A stretch of 10,326 bases of DNA from Deltaproteobacteria bacterium (GTDB lineage: Bacteria; Desulfobacterota; Desulfobulbia; Desulfobulbales; BM004): the NCBI GenBank assembly GCA_020346205.1, contig CP070776.1, positions 1,705,749 through 1,716,074 on the forward strand. Direction: 5' to 3'. The stretch's first letter is position 1; every line of letters starts with the position of its first letter. The notes below the pieces were generated by a model. It was not told the origin of the DNA, did no database searches, and was given only the letters and a program-made list of their open reading frames with translations. Position numbers and translations under genes: made by a program. This document shows, one piece after another, positions 1-5,237 of the stretch.

Positions 1-1191
1 GTTTGTCATCATCATGACGAAAAATGCCATGCCCAGAATAAAGACAATGGCTGGGGCATTCTGGAACATGGTAAGCCAGTTAACGGCCATCCACTTTGCT
101 GCACCGGTTTCCCAGAGACAGAAACCAATGGACATGGCGCCGGCAAAGAGCAGAATGATATTCCAGGGAATTTCTTCCAGGTCATCAATATCAAGTATTT
201 TGACAACAAAGAACAGAATAGTTGAGCAGAGAAGAATGCCCGTTTTGTGTAGGTTGGTCATGGCAGGAACAAAAGATTTCCCTGAGATTACAAAAATTGT
301 AGCTATAACTATGAGTGCGGCCATGATCTCCTGGAGGGACCAGGCTCCGAGCTCCTTGTACATTCTATTGGCTTTCTCCCTGAGACCGGGGATGGCTAAC
401 TTTTCAGGCCTGCAGGTAAACATGAAAAAACCCCAGAGGATAAACGTCATTATCCAGCCGATGGGAGCCATGTAGTAGCTTAACTCAAAAAAGCTGATGT
501 CCGTACCTGTGATGTCTCTGTAAAAACCAAGGGCCACTGCACCGCGGGCTGCACCTAGCAGGGTCACAATACTGCCGGCACCGGCCACATAGGCCATACC
601 CATAAAAAGTCCCTTGCCGAATTTGGTCGGCCCTACCTGGTCTGTATAAAGCGCATGAATGGCCATCAGCAATGGGAACATGGTGGCCGCCACAGCGGTA
701 TGGGCCATGATATGGGTCAAGGCGGCTGTCAATATAAAGCAACCCAGGTATATCATGCTGGTCTTTTCGCCAACAATGGAGAGCATTTTGTAAGCGATCC
801 TCTTCGTCAGACCGGTCTTGGTAAAAACCATGCCTATTACAATTGATCCGAAAATAAACAGGACAGACGGGTCCATGAAGTCAGTGAACGCAACCTTGGC
901 AGGACGAATAAAGAACAATGCCTGCAGCATACCGATTGTGAGGCTGGTTACGCCAATGGGCACAACTTCAAAAACCCACCAAACGGCAGCAAGAAGAAAA
1001 ATTGCAATGGCACCTTTCCCCTCTTTGCTGAGGAGAAAATGTTCGCCCTGCGGATCGATCGCATCAGGCCACATGGGTGAATAATAAACAACAGCAAACA
1101 AGACCACACCAGTCAGCAGAAAGATTATCCTCTTCCAGTCTACAGGTGTTTTTTCAACTGCCAGCCCCACTTCTGCATTTGAATTTGCCAT
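1..1191 (-). CDS. SLC13/DASS-family anion:Na+ symporter, C-terminally truncated by the window
   Basis: An open frame of 397 codons runs from ATG at 1191 off the left edge without a stop. The protein is an inner-membrane permease of the divalent anion:Na+ symporter type, a family that carries sulfate, di- and tricarboxylates. It has a short cytoplasmic N-terminus, a first membrane helix near residues 21-38, then many hydrophobic segments. Family landmarks are a re-entrant-loop/helix block near 157-178 (AHTAVAATMFPLL, aligned to the SNT sodium motif), a small-residue loop at 203-224 and a block near 343-370 (WNIILLFAGAMSIG). The SNT motif reads A163-H164-T165, and the usual G-T-PPN loop reads G213-AARGA, so ligand or ion coordination may differ from characterised members. 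The second SNT repeat would lie beyond the window. A good AAGGA lies 9 nt before the start, and the CBS gene ends 45 bp upstream. The substrate cannot be read from sequence; sulfate or a C4-dicarboxylate is plausible. Confidence 0.88.
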   Translation of the reverse strand, partial: MANSNAEVGLAVEKTPVDWKRIIFLLTGVVLFAVVYYSPMWPDAIDPQGEHFLLSKEGKGAIAIFLLAAVWWVFEVVPIGVTSLTIGMLQALFFIRPAKVAFTDFMDPSVLFIFGSIVIGMVFTKTGLTKRIAYKMLSIVGEKTSMIYLGCFILTAALTHIMAHTAVAATMFPLLMAIHALYTDQVGPTKFGKGLFMGMAYVAGAGSIVTLLGAARGAVALGFYRDITGTDISFFELSYYMAPIGWIMTFILWGFFMFTCRPEKLAIPGLREKANRMYKELGAWSLQEIMAALIVIATIFVISGKSFVPAMTNLHKTGILLCSTILFFVVKILDIDDLEEIPWNIILLFAGAMSIGFCLWETGAAKWMAVNWLTMFQNAPAIVFILGMAFFVMMMTN

Positions 1192-1236
1192 AGCTTCTGA
1201 TCCTTGTCTCCTTCTGAAGTTATTGTTTTATTGAAA

Positions 1237-1761
1237 TCATATCCTGCACTTGGCAGTTATCGATTTAAATATTTCTTTCATTCGGATGACGCCAATTACC
1301 CGCTTGTTATCTACAACGGGCAGGACTGCATGTTGTATGTTTATCATAATGGCCAGTGCCTTCAGTACCGGATCGCTCCCTTTGACTATATGCTTTATAG
1401 GCGACATAAGGTCCCTGATGTGTATATGGGACCATTTGGTACACTCCACAAAGAAAGAATCCTCCCAGAGAATGACCAGGTTGGGGAATTCTGAAACTTT
1501 ACCTTCAAATGACTTTACCCTTGCTAACTCTTTCAGGCGTGGGTCAAGGCTTAATAGGATATCTTGCAGGCTGACACGGCCGCTGAGCTGATTCCTCTCA
1601 TTAAGGATCAGAAGTTCTGCATAACCGAGGCGGTCATCCCCACCACATGTAAAGGAATTAATCACCTCAACAGCATCATGGAGAGTTTGGTGCTCATACA
1701 TATGAGGAAATCTATCAAGTGGAATAACCAGATCACTTACAATCGGATTTTCAGAAGCCAT
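1237..1761 (-). CDS. Tandem CBS-domain protein
   Basis: A 174-residue soluble protein with two CBS motifs and no other domain. CBS1 spans about residues 8-72 and ends in the typical beta-strand/helix signature LSGRVSLQDILLSL. CBS2 spans about 116-168 and starts with IRDLMS, followed by HAVLPVVDNKRVIGVIRMKE. CBS pairs (Bateman modules) bind adenine nucleotides or related ligands and regulate linked enzymes, channels or transporters. No catalytic partner is fused here. The gene sits 45 bp upstream of the DASS permease in the same direction, so a role as a separate cytoplasmic energy sensor or regulator for that transporter is a reasonable inference. The ATG at 1761 has AAGGA 7 nt upstream. The linker between the domains (about 75-115) is longer than usual and carries no motif I recognise. 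Confidence 0.88.
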   Translation of the reverse strand: MASENPIVSDLVIPLDRFPHMYEHQTLHDAVEVINSFTCGGDDRLGYAELLILNERNQLSGRVSLQDILLSLDPRLKELARVKSFEGKVSEFPNLVILWEDSFFVECTKWSHIHIRDLMSPIKHIVKGSDPVLKALAIMINIQHAVLPVVDNKRVIGVIRMKEIFKSITAKCRI

Positions 1762-1779
1762 GCTTTTTTCCTTCTTTTT

Positions 1780-1869
1780 TCATTGGGGATATGAGCCTGG
1801 TGTTGTGTTAAAACTTTCTTCATCATGCCAGGATGGGGGCGCACCTATCATATCCCGGAAATTTTCCAT
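1780..1869 (-). CDS. Possible small ORF, 29 codons, unknown function
   Basis: The 172-bp gap between the receiver gene ending at 1934 and the CBS gene contains an ATG-initiated frame of 29 codons ending in TGA, 18 bp before the CBS start. The peptide begins MENFRDMIGAPPSWHDEE and ends in a Pro/Gly/Ser/Tyr-rich tail. It is acidic and not hydrophobic, so not a membrane peptide. The composition looks like protein rather than random AT-rich spacer, and it fills an otherwise unusually long gap in a tight operon. Against it, the Shine-Dalgarno is weak (only GGA about 9 nt upstream) and I recognise no family. It could also be a chance frame or a leader whose translation couples to the CBS gene. Confidence 0.35.
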   Translation of the reverse strand: MENFRDMIGAPPSWHDEESFNTTPGSYPQ

Positions 1870-1933
1870 TTTAAAAAATCCAGTTTACTAAACGAGGTTT
1901 CCCTGCCGGATATACTCTATAATTAGGTTAGGG

Positions 1934-2374
1934 TTACCAGGTTTTACTCTTCAGTATTTTCTTCAGCTCTTCCTGCCGGCCTTTTTCAACAACCAGCATT
2001 CTTTTATTCTTTGCTTCGCCGATCCTTTCCAGCAATTCATTCAGATCAACAGGTTTTTCAAGAAAGTCTTCAGCTCCTAGTTTCATCGCTTCAATGCCGC
2101 TTTTTACAGTTGCATGGCCGGTCAGCATTATAATTTCCAGATCCGGACGTTTTTCCTTGATGCGCTTCAGGGTTTCAATGCCGTCGATGCCGGGCATGGC
2201 AAGGTCAACAACTATTGCATCAAAATTTTGGTTCTGTACCTGTTTGACAGCATCTTCTCCGCTGGTCACCGCATTCACTTTTAAGCCCCGGGCCTCAAGG
2301 CGCTGTGAAAGGGCATCCAAAAACTGCTCCTCGTCATCAACCAGCAGCACACTGGCTTCGATTTTTTCTGTCAT
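1934..2374 (-). CDS. Single-domain response regulator (CheY-like receiver), canonical
   Basis: A 146-residue receiver-only protein. All phosphorylation residues are present: the acidic pair D13/D14 (LLVDDEE), phosphoacceptor D57 (AIVVDLAMPG), switch Thr T85 (IIMLTGH) and K107 (LEKPVD). After the receiver fold (to about residue 120) there is only a short basic, probably helical tail with no DNA-binding domain. It should therefore act by protein contact or as a phosphate carrier. It lies 24 bp downstream of the next receiver gene, with GGGAG about 6 nt before the ATG. Unlike the two receivers encoded just upstream, it lacks the TPR-like C-terminal module. Partner kinases are probably those encoded at 5209-6975 and 4169-4834, though this is inferred from proximity. 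Confidence 0.92.
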   Translation of the reverse strand: MTEKIEASVLLVDDEEQFLDALSQRLEARGLKVNAVTSGEDAVKQVQNQNFDAIVVDLAMPGIDGIETLKRIKEKRPDLEIIMLTGHATVKSGIEAMKLGAEDFLEKPVDLNELLERIGEAKNKRMLVVEKGRQEELKKILKSKTW

Positions 2375-2398
2375 TTCATGCTCCCGCTTTTTGAAGCC

Positions 2399-2851
2399 CT
2401 ACTTATCTTTATCTTCTATGATACCGCGCGCCGTTTCATATTCACCTGCCTCTGCAAAGGCTGCTGCGGCCATAGTGTCCTCAATTTTCTCTTTATGTGC
2501 AGCCTTGATGCGGCTCACCAATACATCTATTTCAACCGGCTTTTTCAGGTAATCAAACACTCCTATCCGCCTTGACTCCTCTTCATCCCGGTCTGTCCCG
2601 TGTCCTGTTAAAATAATTACGCGCATGTTCGGGAATTTTTTAGTCACACGTCTCAGGACCTCCATGCCGTCAATGCCAGGCATCTTGAGATCAAGAACCA
2701 TGACATCCGGTTCTTTGTCATCAACAAAATTCAAGGCCTGTTCCCCGTCATGAACAGTTTCATTTTCCAGGTCACGCATTTGTAGACGCTCAGACAAGGT
2801 CTTAACAAATTTCTGTTCGTCATCAACAAGTAGTACTTTCATTTCTTTCAT
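2399..2851 (-). CDS. Receiver-domain protein with C-terminal TPR-like tag
   Basis: A 150-residue protein. Residues 4-118 form a canonical receiver with acidic D10/D11, phosphoacceptor D54 (VMVLDLKMPGIDG), T82 (ILTGHG) and K104 (YLKKPVE). The C-terminus (about 123-146) carries IEDTMAAAAFAEAGEYETAR, a short A-x-x-x-A-E-x-G-E-x-x-T-A hairpin resembling half to one TPR unit. This module is nearly the same as those in the proteins encoded at 3006-3494 and 3521-3811. There is no DNA-binding domain. The start has AAGGAG 6 nt upstream. The gene is preceded by a 154-bp gap after the upstream receiver gene, in which I see no convincing promoter. It probably relays phosphorylation state to a partner that the tail recognises; that is inference. 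Confidence 0.92.
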   Translation of the reverse strand: MKEMKVLLVDDEQKFVKTLSERLQMRDLENETVHDGEQALNFVDDKEPDVMVLDLKMPGIDGMEVLRRVTKKFPNMRVIILTGHGTDRDEEESRRIGVFDYLKKPVEIDVLVSRIKAAHKEKIEDTMAAAAFAEAGEYETARGIIEDKDK

Positions 2852-3005
2852 TGGATTCTCCTTCGTCTCGGCACATTATTTTCAGCCGACTTTTCCTTCT
2901 TTTCGCTTATTCATTTGTGCCTCTACTAAAAAAAGGGCCATTGTGTTTACCAATCCAGTCCACTTGCCTAATTATTCATCCGACTTAGACCTTTTTCTTT
3001 CATAA

Positions 3006-3494
3006 TCAGCTCTTATTGCCATCCTCATAAATTTTTTGAGCTGTCTTATGTTCTCCTGCCTGGGCAAACGTTGCGGCTACCATCGTATCTTCAAAAATAT
3101 TTATCAGGTTTCTTTGCTGCCTTGCTTTTCGCCGCTTTAAAGCACTCTTAATTTTTTTTCTAAATGAGTCAATATCAAAAGGAACTATTATATCATCAGA
3201 TGCACCCTGTTGCATGCCCTGCATAGCTAGAGCTATATTTTTTGGATCGCTTAACAGGATCACCTCTGTTTCCGGTTGGTTTTTCTTGAGGCGGGCTAGT
3301 ATCTGCATCGCATCGCTGCCTTTTTGTCTTATATCCAAGAGAGCCAAATCTACCTCACAATTTGAGCATACCTCCAGCGCCTCATGTTTGCTGCCCGCTG
3401 TAATTATTGACGCTTTAAAGCGCTTTAGGCTGCCGGATAAGTTCTGCAGAAAAAGTGAATCCTCTGCAACCAATAAGACTGTCGAAGTCACCAT
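3006..3494 (-). CDS. Degenerate receiver-domain protein with C-terminal TPR-like tag
   Basis: A 162-residue protein with a receiver fold at about 4-122. The acidic pair (E11/D12) and the phosphoacceptor D54 (LALLDIRQKG) remain. The switch residue is Ser (S82, ILLSD) and the conserved Lys before Pro is V104 (IIVPFD), so normal phospho-switching is doubtful. The usual MPG after the phosphoacceptor strand is also changed. A basic linker (KRRKARQQR, about 120-128) leads to FEDTMVAATFAQAGEHKTAQ (134-153), the same helical module as in the neighbouring receiver and in the small protein just upstream. It may be a constitutive or phosphorylation-independent (pseudo-receiver) adaptor. It begins 26 bp after the small-protein gene, with only a weak AAGAA Shine-Dalgarno, which suggests dependence on upstream translation. 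Confidence 0.85.
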   Translation of the reverse strand: MVTSTVLLVAEDSLFLQNLSGSLKRFKASIITAGSKHEALEVCSNCEVDLALLDIRQKGSDAMQILARLKKNQPETEVILLSDPKNIALAMQGMQQGASDDIIVPFDIDSFRKKIKSALKRRKARQQRNLINIFEDTMVAATFAQAGEHKTAQKIYEDGNKS

Positions 3495-3520
3495 GTATTC
3501 TTAACTATTAATAAACCGGA

Positions 3521-3811
3521 TTAAATGGAAACAGTGCCATACATCAGCTGAACCCCTTTCAATCCCAACTCTTTGGTAATAGGGGAACTGTAACCTCTGT
3601 TCCTGACACGCACTGGCTCCATATAACGAACCGCCTCGTCATGGAGTCCTGATTCAGCAAATGTGATGGCAGTAAATAATCTGTTTAACCAGTTTGGCTC
3701 CTGTGACAGTACAATTTCTGGAGTCATTTCTCTTGCAGTGTCCCACTCACCGGCTTCGGCGTAAGTTGCTGCCATCATAGTCTTTTGGAATTTTATTAAG
3801 ATGTCTTTCAT
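3521..3811 (-). CDS. Small TPR-like protein sharing the receiver-tail module
   Basis: A 96-residue protein, first gene of the distal unit. Residues 8-27 read FQKTMMAATYAEAGEWDTAR, matching the tails of the two receivers encoded downstream at roughly three positions in four. A second, weaker copy follows at 45-62 (LFTAITFAESGLHDEAVR). Both have the small-residue/Tyr-Phe/Ala-Gly/Ala spacing of TPR helix A-helix B hairpins, so the protein may be a minimal two-hairpin alpha-solenoid. The last 30 residues are basic then hydrophobic, with no known motif. There is no signal peptide or catalytic signature. The strong AAGGAGG 6 nt before the ATG suggests it is the best-expressed product of the operon. 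The sigma-54 promoter at 3875-3889 would give it a 5' leader of about 52 nt. I recognise no named family; a stand-alone adaptor is the best guess. Confidence 0.8.
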   Translation of the reverse strand: MKDILIKFQKTMMAATYAEAGEWDTAREMTPEIVLSQEPNWLNRLFTAITFAESGLHDEAVRYMEPVRVRNRGYSSPITKELGLKGVQLMYGTVSI

Positions 3812-3874
3812 AGCTGGCCTCCTTGGTTGAGCGCCGTTTGTATTCTTTCAACGCTTATTGTCACCATTAATTAA

Positions 3875-3889
3875 GCAAGACCTGTGCCA
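3875..3889 (-). promoter_or_regulatory. Sigma-54 (RpoN) -24/-12 promoter
   Basis: On the minus strand this reads TGGCACAGGTCTTGC, a full match to the RpoN core (TGGCAC, five bases, TTGC) with exactly 10 bases between the invariant GG and GC. The predicted start of transcription is near 3863, about 52 nt before the ATG at 3811. A sigma-54 activator is encoded in the same cluster. This is the clearest promoter in the window. Confidence 0.88.
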
Positions 3890-3909
3890 ATTATGTCTTT
3901 TTTTAATTA

Positions 3910-3922
3910 AATCAGCATGTTA
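3910..3922 (+). promoter_or_regulatory. Probable IHF-binding site upstream of the sigma-54 promoter
   Basis: AATCAGCATGTTA fits the IHF consensus WATCARNNNNTTR at every defined position and lies next to an A/T-rich tract. It is centred about 53 bp upstream of the predicted start, between the -24 element and the distal palindromes. That is where DNA bending would bring an upstream-bound activator to the polymerase. Confidence 0.55.
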
Positions 3923-3992
3923 TTGATATTTCACCGAAGAGAAAGGCCCTCACAAAGAACCAATGCGAAACAAAAAGAAACACTCCCCCTAG

Positions 3993-4007
3993 GTATTAAT
4001 ACGTATT
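3993..4007. promoter_or_regulatory. Overlapping palindromes, candidate enhancer (activator-binding) site
   Basis: Two perfect 10-bp palindromes overlap: GTATTAATAC (3993-4002) and AATACGTATT (3998-4007). They lie about 130-144 bp upstream of the predicted sigma-54 start, the usual distance for bacterial enhancer-binding proteins, whose Fis-type HTH dimers bind inverted repeats. AT-rich DNA yields palindromes easily, so the assignment rests on position. Confidence 0.4.
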
Positions 4008-4168
4008 TATTTTGTTTTATTTAAAAATACTAGATATTTATATGAAAAAGAAAGATCATTCCTGGGCCCAGCTGTAGCTGTCTTGTAATGAAACATATTA
4101 AAACAAACATCTAGGTTGGTAGTGGCAGGAGAAATGAGCAGGCAGGCAAGTTGCTGCAATTTGCTCTT

Positions 4169-4834
4169 TTAAGGGCCTTCAAGGGAAGAAATTGTTACAG
4201 CACACTCTTCCGGGGCCTTACGGGACAACCCCGCCCCCAAAACATGCAAAGCTTCTGGAAGCATTTCCTGAAAAGGATTATCGGTTGTTTGCCCCTTCAT
4301 GGCTCCCTCTGATTTTACAACAATTTCTACAGCATTGTCCTGCTGAGTTGTTGCGATTAAGATTGCTCCCTCCGGCTCAAGTGATTCAAGCAGGGGCCAG
4401 ATGTTACAGAAAATTGCAAATTGCAGAAGAGAGGGATTATTAAATATTGTAGGCTGGCCCTCTGCAAATGAAGGGGCCAGCTTAACCTGTTTCTGATGAG
4501 CAAATCGGTGCAGCAGATAAATTAATTCCTGCAATACATCGTTAACATTAAATGAAGAAAGGGCTTGGTCCATACGGTGCGAAAAGCTGCTTAGAAAACG
4601 GCACATTTCTGCCGCCTGGGTAATTCGTTCATCTATTCCGGCAATATTTTTTTTATAGCGCTCGATGTTCATTGGCTGCTCCTGCTCTTCAAGCATAAGC
4701 AGGTCTCCAATCAGGCCGCTCAGTTCTCTGATAATAGCCAGGTGATTCTTAAACTCATGGGAAAGGCCCGCCATTACTTTACCAATAAAAGCAAGCTGTA
4801 ACTCCCTGAGGCTGTCATTACTACGCGGACTCAT
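4169..4834 (-). CDS. Histidine kinase-like protein with intact DHp helix but degenerate ATPase domain
   Basis: A 221-residue cytoplasmic protein with no membrane segment. The DHp H-box is well kept (IGKVMAGLSHEFKNHLAII, His at 26, Glu at 27, Asn at 30), followed by the second DHp helix to about residue 89. Residues 95-218 occupy the place of the HATPase domain. However, the N-box reads FAIFCNIWPLLESL with no catalytic Asn pair. The DxGxG box is replaced by KSEGAMKG (174-181), and the GTGLGL lid by VLGAGLS (198-204). Autophosphorylation is therefore unlikely. The fold plan matches phosphotransferases of the Spo0B/ChpT sort, or a dedicated phosphatase. Its start overlaps the preceding receiver gene by 14 bp, with a G-rich Shine-Dalgarno inside that gene, so the two are translationally coupled and are likely partners. 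It resembles the DHp of the full kinase two genes upstream, suggesting duplication and decay. Confidence 0.85.
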   Translation of the reverse strand: MSPRSNDSLRELQLAFIGKVMAGLSHEFKNHLAIIRELSGLIGDLLMLEEQEQPMNIERYKKNIAGIDERITQAAEMCRFLSSFSHRMDQALSSFNVNDVLQELIYLLHRFAHQKQVKLAPSFAEGQPTIFNNPSLLQFAIFCNIWPLLESLEPEGAILIATTQQDNAVEIVVKSEGAMKGQTTDNPFQEMLPEALHVLGAGLSRKAPEECAVTISSLEGP

Positions 4835-5237
4835 TCATTCCCCCCTTTTTTAGGGCAGCCTGCCTTTTTGCCACGGCTTGATTGATCTTCCTGGTTAGAT
4901 CATTAATCTCAACCGGCTTTAAGACACAGTCAAAAAAATCACGCTTTGCACCATCAATTCCAGTTAAAGGAATGCCGGCCCCGTGCCCGGTTAACATGAT
5001 TACCTCAATGGTTGGATTATACTTTTTAATTTCCCGAAGTGTCTCCATGCCGTCCATGCGAGGCATCTTTAAATCAAGCAAAACCACGTCAGGTATGTCC
5101 TTGGCATGGATAAGAGCCATCGCATCCTCAGTACAGAAACAGGCAGTGGTTTCAAAGCCCCTTATATTTAACCGCTCTGCCAGGGTGGTGGCAAATTCGA
5201 CTTCATCGTCAACTACCAAGAGTTTCGCTTTCGACAT
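4821..5237 (-). CDS. Single-domain response regulator (CheY-like receiver)
   Basis: A 138-residue receiver-only protein with all key residues: acidic D10/D11 (LLVVDDE), phosphoacceptor D55 (VVLLDLKMPRMDG), T83 (IMLTGHG) and K107 (VLKPVE). A short basic tail follows and there is no output domain. I chose ATG 5237 over the adjacent GTG at 5240 because GGAGG then lies 7 nt upstream. It overlaps the sensor kinase gene by 29 bp and the kinase-like gene by 14 bp. Being wedged between a full kinase and a degenerate one, it is the likely first phosphate acceptor in a relay. The alpha4-beta5 segment (GIPLTGIDGAKRDFFDCVL) is unusual in sequence. Confidence 0.92.
   Translation of the reverse strand: MSKAKLLVVDDEVEFATTLAERLNIRGFETTACFCTEDAMALIHAKDIPDVVLLDLKMPRMDGMETLREIKKYNPTIEVIMLTGHGAGIPLTGIDGAKRDFFDCVLKPVEINDLTRKINQAVAKRQAALKKGGMNESA

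Larger units (their letters stand above)
3812..4168. other. Intergenic regulatory region between the two transcription units
   Basis: This 357-bp AT-rich gap has no credible ORF. Reading upstream from the small-protein start it holds, in order, a strong ribosome site, a sigma-54 -24/-12 element, a consensus IHF-type site beside an A/T tract, and overlapping 10-bp palindromes at about -137. Farther out are a short inverted repeat at 4025-4039 and a 10-bp palindrome CTGGGCCCAG at 4062-4071. This is the classical layout of an enhancer-dependent promoter. Just past the stop of the upstream unit (4169) I see no GC-rich hairpin with a T-tract, so read-through from the upstream unit is possible. Confidence 0.7.

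Noticed and set aside
14..475. 153-codon plus-strand ORF
   Set aside because: Antisense to the DASS permease, whose frame is continuous and family-like; a shadow ORF.
485..742. Minus-strand 85-codon ORF within the transporter
   Set aside because: Out of frame with the continuous SLC13/DASS reading frame that covers the same bases.
2882..2941. 19-codon minus-strand ORF in the gap between two receiver genes
   Set aside because: Low-complexity Lys-rich product, no Shine-Dalgarno, and it ends before the next gene's ribosome site; chance is enough.
4140..4168. Possible terminator after the kinase-like gene
   Set aside because: Only a loose GAGCA/TGCTC pairing with a long loop and no T-tract; not a convincing intrinsic terminator.
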